DNA from: CAZTVF01 sp964616985
GTDB taxonomy: Bacteria > Planctomycetota > Phycisphaerae > SM23-33
NCBI GenBank assembly: GCA_964616985.1
Contig: CAZTVF010000170.1
Coordinates: forward strand, 1 to 8,645
Direction: 5' to 3'
Length of the DNA: 8,645 nt
The notes beneath the pieces were generated by a model. The model was not told the DNA's origin. It saw nothing but the letters and a program-made list of their open reading frames with translations, and ran no database searches. Below, one piece after another: positions 1-6,793 of this stretch (within the stretch, counting starts at the first letter, position 1; the number at the start of each line of letters is the position of its first letter). The translations under genes were made by a program, and so were the position numbers.

Positions 1-2
1 GG

Positions 3-134
3 AGTTGGTACGCCCACAGCCAGCGGGTCACCGACCGCGAGTTCAACAGCCAGAACTACCCCGGCCACGCCTACTACGGGTTCCGGGTGGTGCTTCCCGA
101 GGTCGGATGGAAGAAACTGAAGCCAGGAAAGTGA
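3..134 (+). CDS. FGE/SUMF1-type formylglycine-generating-enzyme-like protein, C-terminal end (partial)
   Basis: Only the last 43 codons are inside the window, ending at TGA 132-134; the gene enters from the left edge. The fragment begins with Ser-Trp (the two bases before it allow a preceding Gly) and shows regularly spaced Arg and Tyr residues, then the peptide GFRVVLP about 13 residues before the end. A GGSW element followed by a terminal GFRVV is the usual ending of the FGE-sulfatase (SUMF1/EgtB/PvdO) domain. In this family some members convert a sulfatase cysteine to formylglycine, but many bacterial members are non-catalytic or act on other substrates. The catalytic cysteines lie outside the window or are not visible, so the exact role cannot be given. 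The tail after GFRVV is short and Lys-rich. Whether it belongs to the downstream operon is unclear; 106 bp separate it from the next chosen start. Confidence 0.6.
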   Translation, partial: SWYAHSQRVTDREFNSQNYPGHAYYGFRVVLPEVGWKKLKPGK

Positions 135-240
135 GGCGGCGCCTGATCTGTCGTGAGCGTTGGTCAACTTCGATCATCCCAACGCGTTATGGACATTTCA
201 CCGCCAGAAGACTTTTCGGTCACTGAATGCCAAAGGTGGG

Positions 241-1653
241 ATGAATAAGTCCATCATGAGCGCGCAACAGAGCAACCAGCGAAAAGAGACCGTGCCGACC
301 CAGGTCTCGGCCAACGACTTTGCCGGACACCGTTCGAGCGACGCCGGGATGATCCAGGCCGCCGTCGATCTGGCGGCGCAGCGGGGAGTCGAGGCGATCA
401 TCCCCCGGTTCAACGCCCGAACCGGCCAGACGGTCTGGACGATCGATCGCAGCGTGCTTCTGCCGTCGGACACCACGCTGGTCATCGACAACGCCCATCT
501 GCGGATGGCCGACGGCGCGGTCTGCCAAATGTTTCGCAACCGGAACGCCGGAACGCCGGCAGGCCGTACCGAAGCGGGAACTCAGCGCAACATCCGCATC
601 GTCGGGCGCAGCGGCGCACTGCTGGATGGCGGTGAGCCGAACGGGCTCAACGAATTCACCATGGGCAAGGACGGACGCCCGCACGTGATGGAGAACCTGA
701 CGATCTATCTGCACAACGTCGTCGGGTTCGCCGTCGAGAACCTGCGTATCCGCGACCAGCGCTGGTGGGCGATGGCGTTCATGTTCTGCGAACGGGGACG
801 CATCGAGAAGATCGAGTTCGAACTCACCCGGCACCGGCAGGACAGCCGTGCCACGTGGCGCAACCAGGACGGGATCGACCTGCGCGTCGGCTGCAACAAC
901 ATCCTCATTCACGATATTTCGGGCGAGGTCGGCGACGACATGGTCGCGCTTACCGCACTGAGCGTGTTCGAGAAGGACTGGCTGGTCGCGGGCCGCTCGA
1001 CCGACATCCATCATGTCATGATCCATTCGATCCGGGGCGTGACCAACATGTGCGCGTTGGTTCGCCTGCTCAACCACGGCCGCCACCGCATTTACGACAT
1101 CGACATCCGGGACGTGATGGAGACCAGCCGCCCCGGCATCGAGAACAAGGCCCAGATGGCGATCCGCATCGGCGACTACGTGCCGCACTATTTCGGGGAC
1201 GATGCCGCGCAATGCGTCCTGCACGGCGAGATCTTCAACATCCACGTGGAAAACGTTCACACCCGCGCGCTGACCGCCATCATCACCACGCTGACCATCA
1301 AGAACTTCACGGCGCGGAACATCTTCCTCCGCGATGACGCGCAGCACGCCTGGGTTTGCGGGGACTACCACGCCCAGCCGGGCCACATCTTCATCTACCT
1401 GTCCGAACGACAGAACGAGGTCGATGCGAACGCCCTCGTGCCGGGGGGAGCACGAACCGTCGCCGAGAACGTGCGGATCGAGAACGTCTTCTGTTCGGCG
1501 AAGCGCACAGTCTCCGGCGAGCCCAAGGCGCTGATTCGTTTCTTCAACGCCGACCTCCGCAATGTCCTGATCGAGAACGTGTGCGCCGACGGCGCCGTGC
1601 CGCGGGTCTGCTACGAAGGCCAATGCTCCGGCAGCGTGGCGCCGGGAGAATGA
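241..1653 (+). CDS. GH28-like right-handed parallel beta-helix protein (polygalacturonase-type fold)
   Basis: This is a 470-residue protein from ATG 241. The start has AAAGG at 232-236 as a weak ribosome site; ATG 256 and an upstream in-frame TTG at 160 are alternatives. The N-terminal part (about residues 35-80) has the acidic, Ala-rich helix and 'LPS' strand that open pectate-lyase/GH28 beta-helices. Later come repeated short strands of the type 'NIRI', 'NLTI', 'NVRIENV' ending in Asn, typical of helix coils. Residues 208-211 are NQDG and 231-233 are GDD, matching the NTDG and GDD acid motifs of GH28. The 22-residue spacing between the first Asp and the GDD Asp is close to the 21 in fungal endopolygalacturonase. 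The GHG histidine motif is not found where expected, and RIK is at best replaced by RIGDY near residue 316. It may therefore be a divergent hydrolase or lyase. No signal peptide is visible. It is followed after 31 bp by the ceramidase-like remnant. Confidence 0.72.
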   Translation: MNKSIMSAQQSNQRKETVPTQVSANDFAGHRSSDAGMIQAAVDLAAQRGVEAIIPRFNARTGQTVWTIDRSVLLPSDTTLVIDNAHLRMADGAVCQMFRNRNAGTPAGRTEAGTQRNIRIVGRSGALLDGGEPNGLNEFTMGKDGRPHVMENLTIYLHNVVGFAVENLRIRDQRWWAMAFMFCERGRIEKIEFELTRHRQDSRATWRNQDGIDLRVGCNNILIHDISGEVGDDMVALTALSVFEKDWLVAGRSTDIHHVMIHSIRGVTNMCALVRLLNHGRHRIYDIDIRDVMETSRPGIENKAQMAIRIGDYVPHYFGDDAAQCVLHGEIFNIHVENVHTRALTAIITTLTIKNFTARNIFLRDDAQHAWVCGDYHAQPGHIFIYLSERQNEVDANALVPGGARTVAENVRIENVFCSAKRTVSGEPKALIRFFNADLRNVLIENVCADGAVPRVCYEGQCSGSVAPGE

Positions 1654-1684
1654 GGGCTGAACCCTGACCGCGACAAGCCATAAC

Positions 1685-2154
1685 ATGACAAACCCATTTC
1701 ACGCCCCGGAACACGGTGCCTCGCTGGCCAGCGGTTCCTCGGAAGTGGACATCACGCCCGCGCCCGGTGAACTGAGGAGTCTTTGCGGCAGCCTCGATCC
1801 GCGGGGCCGTCCCGGCAGCGGCACCCATCACCCGCTCTTTGTGCGCTCCTTTGTCCTCCGCGGCGACTGCCAGGGCTGCCTGATCACGGAGCAGGCATGG
1901 GAGGCGCGGTCGGCTACGAAGGTCTCTTGGCGTCCACCGGCAAGATCAGTCCCGGCGGCGGCGCGACGCTCGTCGACCAGGAACCGGGCCTGCCGCCCCG
2001 CCTGCGCAAGCGCCAGGTCTGCAGCCGGCATGCGCCAACGGATTTCGTGCTGCGCGGGGTGACGATCAAGGGCGAGGAACGACTGGACCTGTGCCTCTTC
2101 GATCTGCAGATGGAGTGCCGCTGGCCAGCGCCGACGAACGGAGAACTTGGGTGA
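1685..2154 (+). pseudogene. Neutral/alkaline ceramidase-like gene, broken (large internal loss and frame change)
   Basis: From ATG 1685 the first 65 or so residues look like the N-terminus of bacterial neutral-ceramidase-like proteins: VDITPAPG, then a Gly-rich stretch, then HHPLFVRSFVLRGD. This corresponds to the family pattern 'VDITPP-G ... HDPL-RALVL-D'. Around 1880-1900 the resemblance stops. The reading frame then changes by -1 or +2, since the original frame hits a stop at 2060-2062. The new frame, open until TGA 2152-2154, carries VGYEGLLAS and ISPGGGATLVDQ, which resembles the C-terminal 'GYLPT ... APG-GE-LVE' end of the same family. The final 55 residues are unrecognised. Intact relatives are usually over 400 residues, so most of the middle, including the metal site, is missing. 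The final TGA still overlaps the GTG start of the next gene. The N-terminal assignment is fairly good; the C-terminal one is tentative. A programmed frameshift would not restore the missing core. Confidence 0.5.
2140..2154 (+). promoter_or_regulatory. Ribosome binding site plus GTGA stop/start overlap
   Basis: GGAGA at 2140-2144 lies six bases before GTG 2151-2153, and that GTG overlaps the TGA 2152-2154 of the upstream reading frame. This favours 2151 as the start of the URO-D-like gene over the in-frame GTG at 2091, and implies translational coupling. Confidence 0.6.
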
Positions 2155-3191
2155 TTGTCGAATCTGGAAAGAGAGATGCAATCGTGGCGCGATGCTGCAA
2201 TCTGAATGTTCAGGTCATGGGCGACTGGTGGCAGGCACAACTGGGGGTTGATGCGGGCGCAACGCGGGAGGAACGTCACGCCGCGTTCGAGCGCGCGTTT
2301 CCCGGCCTGCTCACGTATCGTCCGGAGGCGGCCCCGGAGCCGGTTCCCGATCCCAACCACGGGTACACCATGCTGCTGGCCATGGGGGCGGCGTTGAAGC
2401 GCGACGACCGGGGAGGATTCGATGTCGAGAAGATGTCCGTCGAGCAGATGGTCGAATTGCGGCCGCCGGACTACGAGAACAACCCGATCGTGCGGCGGCT
2501 TCGCGAGGCCATCCGTGAAACCAGGCGCCGGCACGGCAGCGCCTATGACGGCAGCTATTCCGGATTGCTCTATCCGGCCCTCAAACTGCGCGGGCAAGAG
2601 ATCTTCACGGACTTCTACGACCATCCCGACGTCGTCCACCGGTTCACCGCCGTGATGGAGGAGACGATCCGCCGTCATCTGTTGTTCTTGAAGCAGGAAT
2701 GCGGTTCGCTGCCCTATTTCATACTCGGGAACTGCAGCAACTGCATGATCTCCCCCTCCATCTACGAAAGGTTCCTTGTCGCCGGGGAAAGCCGGCTTTC
2801 GCTGTTGTCCAAAGCGATCATGGGGCGCCGGCGTGCCATGGGCGTCCATCACTGCGGCACCCGGGTGGACGCCTACGTCGAGGCCTATGCAAAGATCGCG
2901 GAACTCGAGATGCTGGAGGCAAGTTGGGACTCTGACATCGCTGGGGCGGAAAGATGGATTCCCGGCCTGAAGTTCAAGAGTATGCTGGACCCCATCAGGC
3001 TGGATGAGCTGGACGAAGACGAGCTGCAAACCCACCTCCGTCAGCAGTTCGGACCCTCTCCCACGATTGAGATTCAGGCATTCGGCCTTTCGCATCGCTT
3101 CACCCGGGACAAAATGCGGCGCATGCTCGAGGTCGCCGGCGAATGCCGCCGCGAGCAAGGCTTGGCCGGGTACAACCGGCTCATCGTCTAG
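2151..3191 (+). CDS. Uroporphyrinogen decarboxylase-like / MtaA-CmuA-type methyltransferase family protein
   Basis: This is a 346-residue protein from GTG 2151, within the usual 330-380 range of the URO-D superfamily. It follows the family pattern from end to end: a short N-terminal strand and helix with DWW and 'LGVD', then 'PDPNHGYTMLLAMG', then 'YSGLLYPALKLRGQE' (the substrate-pocket region of URO-D-like TIM barrels). These are followed by 'ILGNCSNCMISPSIYERFL', the motif VHHCG at residues 232-236, and a late 'LEASWDSDI' strand. HxCG is the site where MtaA/MtbA-type enzymes bind zinc. Here H233 and C235 fit that pattern, so a zinc-dependent methyl-transfer role is possible, though the second cysteine ligand is not obvious. 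The porphyrin-binding N-terminal signature of true HemE is absent, so haem synthesis is unlikely. Such proteins commonly sit in PVC sugar-degradation clusters with unknown substrates. It is coupled to the upstream remnant and lies 80 bp before the esterase gene. Confidence 0.75.
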   Translation: MIVESGKRDAIVARCCNLNVQVMGDWWQAQLGVDAGATREERHAAFERAFPGLLTYRPEAAPEPVPDPNHGYTMLLAMGAALKRDDRGGFDVEKMSVEQMVELRPPDYENNPIVRRLREAIRETRRRHGSAYDGSYSGLLYPALKLRGQEIFTDFYDHPDVVHRFTAVMEETIRRHLLFLKQECGSLPYFILGNCSNCMISPSIYERFLVAGESRLSLLSKAIMGRRRAMGVHHCGTRVDAYVEAYAKIAELEMLEASWDSDIAGAERWIPGLKFKSMLDPIRLDELDEDELQTHLRQQFGPSPTIEIQAFGLSHRFTRDKMRRMLEVAGECRREQGLAGYNRLIV

Positions 3192-3220
3192 GAACGACCT
3201 TTCATGCAGATCGAACAAAT

Positions 3221-3257
3221 CCTGCCAGGACAAGGGGCGGCCGGCTCCTCCGGCAGG
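3221..3257 (+). repeat. GC-rich inverted repeats just upstream of the esterase ribosome site
   Basis: CCTGCC at 3221-3226 can pair with GGCAGG at 3252-3257. Alternatively GCCGG at 3240-3244 can pair with CCGGC at 3250-3254 across a 5-base loop. The two pairings share bases 3252-3254 and exclude each other. They end six bases before the GGAG ribosome site at 3263-3266. No T-run follows, so this is not a standard terminator. Confidence 0.3.
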
Positions 3258-3271
3258 CCATAGGAGATCGT

Positions 3272-5509
3272 ATGCAAACGCATAAACAGAACAGGAGTCA
3301 CGCAATCAAACGCAAAATCAGCCTGGCGGCCTGGGTTGCCGTCCTCTGCCTAGTCGGCAGCGGCATTGTCGCCGCGGAGGAACCCCCCGCCAACGTCAAC
3401 GTGCTTGACAACCCGTCGTTCGAGGAGACCGCCGGTGGCGGCAAGGACGAGGCGTTTGTGCCGGGCTGGCGGGTGAAGTTCCGCGCCAAGGACACGGAGC
3501 CGGGGTTGACGGCCAATGAGGTTACGGTGATCGAGGACGCCACCCAGAGCCATTCCGGCAAACGCTGCCTGCGGCTCGAACCGCAAAAGCGCACCGTCGG
3601 ACTCGAGTACTCCGGCGAGCCGGCGCGGACGTTCAAACCGGGGTTCTACGAAATCTCGGCCTGGGTGCGGGGCCGGCCGGGAACGCGCGGCTTCTTCGGT
3701 TCTTATGGACTGGGGCTGGCCGGCAACTTCTGGCTGAGTTCGGATCGGTGGCGCAAGTTGAAGCTCACCACCTGGCTGAAGGAGCCCCGGTCGTTTGCAG
3801 GTGGGAACATGGTCCACGTGTGGCCGGAAGGCGAACACGAACAACCCAAACAACCGCTGCTGTATGTCGATGACCTGACCATCGTGCGTCTGGCCAGCGG
3901 GTTGGCCGACGTGTTCGGTGACCAGATGGTGCTGCAGCGCGACAAGAAGTTGCCCGTCTGGGGCTGGACCGAGAATCCCGGCCAGACGGTGTCAGTGAAG
4001 TTCAATGGACAGACCCAGTCCGCCAAGTCGGATGCAGACGGCCGCTGGAGCGTGACCTTCGACCCGATGCCCGCGGGTGGGCCGTACGTGCTGGAACTCG
4101 ACGGCCGTCCGGCGGCCTATGATGTCATGCTCGGCGACGTGTGGATCTGCTCCGGCCAGTCGAACATGGAGATGGGCGTGGATCTGCTGCGTGGGGAATG
4201 GACGCATGCGCCCGAGATCATTGCCGAGGCCAACCATCCGCGGGTTCGGCTCTGGCACGCCGCGAAGCAGTTCAGCGCCGAGCCGGCCCGCAGTTATGTC
4301 CTGCGGCAGAACGGCCCGCTGCCTCACCAGGCGGCCTGGAATCCCTGCGCGCCGGACACCGTGATCCTGGGCGGCTGGGGCGGTTTCTCGGCGGTCGGCT
4401 ACTACTTCGGCGTCGAGATAGAGAAGAGCCAGGACATAGCGGTCGGCCTGATGGAACTGGCGCACGGCGGTTCGGCGATCGAGGCGTGGATGAGCGCCGA
4501 GGCACTGGCGAAGATTCCACGCGATCAGTGGGTGATCCCGCCCATCTCGGAAATGGCTGCCAAGAAAGCTGTCGCCGCGCCGTTGCCACGCCTGCCAGAG
4601 GGGGCGAAGCCCGCCACGGCGGCCTACGCGGAGGTCATCCGCGCCGCCAACGGCGAACCTCAGCGCGATTACAACTTCGCCAATGCCGCGTTCAACGGCA
4701 TCGTGGCCCCGGTGTTGCCGCTCGCCGTGCGCGGCGTGCTCTGGTACCAGGGCGAGCACAACTCCGCCGACACGAACTACCAGGCCAAGCTCACGGCCAT
4801 GATCGCCGACTGGCGAGCCAAGGCCGGCGACCCGAACCTGCCGTTCCTCGTCATCCAGTTGTGCAACTGGAACACGGAATGGGTCAAGGACCAGGTGCAT
4901 GATTTCGCCGTGGTCCGCGAGGCGCAGCGGCGCGTGACGGAGACGATCCCCAACACCGCGTTGGCGGTGACGATCGACCTCGCCGACAAGCCCGGCGAGG
5001 GCGGCCACGGCAACGACGGCCTGGGCACGCACTCGATCCACCCGATCCACAAGCGCGAAGTCGGCGAGCGCAACGCCCTGGCGGCGCGGGCGCTCGTTTA
5101 CGGCGAGAAGATCGTCGGCTCTGGACCGCGCTACCAGTCGTGCAAGCCGGAGGGTGGCAAACTGCGGTTGTCGTTCGCGTCCGTCGGCGGCGGGCTTGTT
5201 GCCCGCGGCGACAAGTTGGTCGGGTTCAGCATCGCAGGGGCTGATGGCAAGTTCGTGCCGGCGGAGGCGGCGATCGATGGCGACACCGTGGTGCTCAGCG
5301 CGCCGGGCGTGGCCGCGCCCGTGGCGGCCCGGTACGGCTATGCCCAGTTCGTGAACCCGCTGTGCAACCTGTACAACCGGGAAGGACTGCCGGCCTCGCC
5401 ATTTCGTACGGAGCCCAGTGAGGCGCAACGCGATGCGGACTCCCCGAGTACCCGAAACGTCCCGCCGGTGAGGCAAAGCAGCGAGGAGTCGCCCCATGAC
5501 CACCAATGA
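3272..5509 (+). CDS. Sialate O-acetylesterase-type SGNH carbohydrate esterase with N-terminal jelly-roll domain, secreted
   Basis: This is a 745-residue protein from ATG 3272, with GGAG at 3263-3266 five bases upstream. Residues 1-35 are a signal peptide: KRK, a hydrophobic run (AAWVAVLCLVGSGIV), then cleavage near VAA/EE. Residues about 40-205 look like a galactose-binding or CBM-like jelly roll, starting NVLDNPSFEE and ending YVDDLTIVRL. Residues about 211-720 are the sialate O-acetylesterase domain. Its order is FGDQMVLQRD, PVWGWTENPGQTVSV, DGRWSVTF, and the nucleophile motif SGQSNME with Ser at residue 297. These are followed by AHGGSAIEAW, RGVLWYQGEHN and HSIHP, with His590 (and Asp582 nearby) as likely triad residues. 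The enzyme family hydrolyses acetyl esters on sugars; true substrates in environmental bacteria are often plant or algal glycans rather than sialic acid. The family ending 'EGLPASPFRT' is followed by a polar tail of about 32 residues that runs into the next gene, overlapping it by 14 bp. Confidence 0.9.
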   Translation: MQTHKQNRSHAIKRKISLAAWVAVLCLVGSGIVAAEEPPANVNVLDNPSFEETAGGGKDEAFVPGWRVKFRAKDTEPGLTANEVTVIEDATQSHSGKRCLRLEPQKRTVGLEYSGEPARTFKPGFYEISAWVRGRPGTRGFFGSYGLGLAGNFWLSSDRWRKLKLTTWLKEPRSFAGGNMVHVWPEGEHEQPKQPLLYVDDLTIVRLASGLADVFGDQMVLQRDKKLPVWGWTENPGQTVSVKFNGQTQSAKSDADGRWSVTFDPMPAGGPYVLELDGRPAAYDVMLGDVWICSGQSNMEMGVDLLRGEWTHAPEIIAEANHPRVRLWHAAKQFSAEPARSYVLRQNGPLPHQAAWNPCAPDTVILGGWGGFSAVGYYFGVEIEKSQDIAVGLMELAHGGSAIEAWMSAEALAKIPRDQWVIPPISEMAAKKAVAAPLPRLPEGAKPATAAYAEVIRAANGEPQRDYNFANAAFNGIVAPVLPLAVRGVLWYQGEHNSADTNYQAKLTAMIADWRAKAGDPNLPFLVIQLCNWNTEWVKDQVHDFAVVREAQRRVTETIPNTALAVTIDLADKPGEGGHGNDGLGTHSIHPIHKREVGERNALAARALVYGEKIVGSGPRYQSCKPEGGKLRLSFASVGGGLVARGDKLVGFSIAGADGKFVPAEAAIDGDTVVLSAPGVAAPVAARYGYAQFVNPLCNLYNREGLPASPFRTEPSEAQRDADSPSTRNVPPVRQSSEESPHDHQ

Positions 5510-6692
5510 CGTTCATGTACCGCAAACGCTGATCGCCGATGGGCAGGCCCTCGCGGCTGCGCGGCGGCGATATCAACAAGGCGATACGACCCTGCACCCC
5601 CTCGTCGAGGGTTTGCTCAGCCAGGCGAACGCGGCTCTGGCCGCCGGCCCCTTCACCGTTACCGCCAAGACACGCCTTGCACCCAGCGGCGACAAGCACG
5701 ACTACATGAGCATGGTCACGACGTTCTGGCCGAACCCCCAGACGGCCAACGGATACCCGTACGTCTGGCGCGACGGACTGGTCAATCCGGAGACCCCGCC
5801 CCTGGACTCCGTCGCGATTGGTGAATTCGTGGAGACGGTCCGAACCCTCACGCTGGCCTGCTGGTATGGCGATAACGACGCATACGGGACGCGTGCTGCC
5901 AAGTTGGCCAGGACATGGTTCCTGGACGCCGACACTCGGATGAACCCGAACCTCGCGTACGCCCAGACGATTCCCGGCAACGACCGAGGCAGCTACTTCG
6001 GCATGATCGAGTTCGTGGCTGCCCTGCTGGCGTTGGATGGACTGACGCTGCTTCCGCAAACGATCTGGACGCCCGACGACCAGCGGGGAATCCACGATTG
6101 GTGCGGGCGGCTCATGGACTGGATGCTGACGGATGAGCTTGGGCTCAAAGAGGCCGACAACGCCAACAACCATGGAACGTGGTACGACGCGATGGTGTGC
6201 TACTTCCTTATCCTGAATGGTCGCCACCACGAAGCGCGGCTGCGACTGGAGACGCGGGTCCTGCCGCGCCTGACCCGGCAGATCGAACCCGACGGCAGGC
6301 AGCCGCTGGAACTGGCTCGCACGACGGGCCTGGGCTACAGCATCTACAACCTCTACGGATGTTTCACGCTCGCGCGCCTGGGCCGGCATGTCGGGGTGGA
6401 CTTGTGGGCGTACCAGACGCCGGATGGCCGGTGCCTGCACCGCGCAGTGGATTTCCTGTTACCGTACTTGGCCGACGAATCGGCATTCCCGTATCAGCAG
6501 ATCCGGCCGCTGAACGACGACCAATGGGCCCTCGCACGGGCGATTCTGCGAGAGGCATCCGACCGAACCGGGCACGACCGCTACAGATTGCTCGTCGAAG
6601 AGTTGGACCATCCGGTTACGCTGACCTTTGAATTGTTCTTTCCGGACTGCGCACAACACCACGGAAGCTCATCATCTCGGAGACCCACATGA
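5496..6692 (+). CDS. Alginate lyase family protein (PL5-like alpha/alpha toroid), apparently cytoplasmic
   Basis: This is a 398-residue protein from ATG 5496, with GAGGAG at 5483-5488 seven bases upstream. It shows the alginate-lyase family landmarks in order: SGDKHDYMS (near residue 64), FWPNP, YVWRDGLVNPE, the motif NNHGTWYD at residues 224-231, and ELARTTGLGYSIYNLYG near residues 272-288. In PL5 lyases the Asn-His of NNH and a Tyr about 54 residues later act in beta-elimination of mannuronate linkages; here His226 and Tyr281 are 55 apart. An active lyase is therefore likely, but the polysaccharide cannot be read from sequence. There is no signal peptide, and an in-frame TGA at 5469-5471 rules out a longer start. 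It overlaps the upstream esterase gene by 14 bp and its TGA overlaps the next ATG (ATGA at 6689-6692), so it is translated in a coupled operon. The last 10 residues are Ser-rich and not conserved in type. Confidence 0.87.
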   Translation: MTTNDVHVPQTLIADGQALAAARRRYQQGDTTLHPLVEGLLSQANAALAAGPFTVTAKTRLAPSGDKHDYMSMVTTFWPNPQTANGYPYVWRDGLVNPETPPLDSVAIGEFVETVRTLTLACWYGDNDAYGTRAAKLARTWFLDADTRMNPNLAYAQTIPGNDRGSYFGMIEFVAALLALDGLTLLPQTIWTPDDQRGIHDWCGRLMDWMLTDELGLKEADNANNHGTWYDAMVCYFLILNGRHHEARLRLETRVLPRLTRQIEPDGRQPLELARTTGLGYSIYNLYGCFTLARLGRHVGVDLWAYQTPDGRCLHRAVDFLLPYLADESAFPYQQIRPLNDDQWALARAILREASDRTGHDRYRLLVEELDHPVTLTFELFFPDCAQHHGSSSSRRPT

Positions 6693-6793
6693 CCAGTAGC
6701 GATTCAGCCGTCACCCTCCAGGCTCATGATTCTGTTCTGACGATCGCGCCCTCGGGGGCGCTGACGTTCCGCTTGGGCGGGCGTCGCCTTTGA
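6689..6793 (+). CDS. Short 34-codon reading frame at the start of the broken SGNH region
   Basis: ATG 6689 overlaps the alginate-lyase stop (ATGA) and has GGAG at 6679-6682 six bases upstream, so it looks like a real translation start. It encodes 34 residues and ends at TGA 6791-6793. The peptide contains HDSVL near residues 13-17, only weakly like the GDS-x nucleophile block of SGNH hydrolases, and ends GGRRL. It may be the N-terminal remnant of a different gene, or the first part of a compact SGNH protein whose remainder is read after a +1 shift at the CTT-TGA sequence 6788-6793. I cannot assign a function to the peptide alone. Confidence 0.4.
   Translation: MTSSDSAVTLQAHDSVLTIAPSGALTFRLGGRRL

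Noticed and set aside
160..240. TTG 160 as start of the GH28-like gene, adding 27 residues
   Set aside because: The added residues do not resemble a signal peptide or domain, and no good ribosome site precedes TTG; ATG 241 has AAAGG just upstream.
135..240. Possible operon promoter before the GH28-like gene
   Set aside because: TTGGTC near 160 and TTATGG near 187 are about 21 bases apart, too far for a standard promoter, so I did not call one.
220..1686. A 488-codon open frame on the minus strand opposite the GH28-like gene
   Set aside because: Its residues are a shadow of GC-rich codon use on the plus strand: it has no family motifs, and the plus-strand product is clearly a beta-helix protein.
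2091..2150. GTG 2091 as start of the URO-D-like gene
   Set aside because: No ribosome site is seen before it, and GTG 2151 has GGAGA with ideal spacing plus a GTGA overlap.
1914..3305. A 463-codon minus-strand frame opposite the URO-D-like gene
   Set aside because: It runs across two plus-strand features and has no recognisable domain; it is a GC-driven shadow.
3992..5506. A 504-codon minus-strand frame opposite the esterase gene
   Set aside because: It is the complement of the conserved sialate-esterase domain and has Arg/Ala/Val-rich low-information content.
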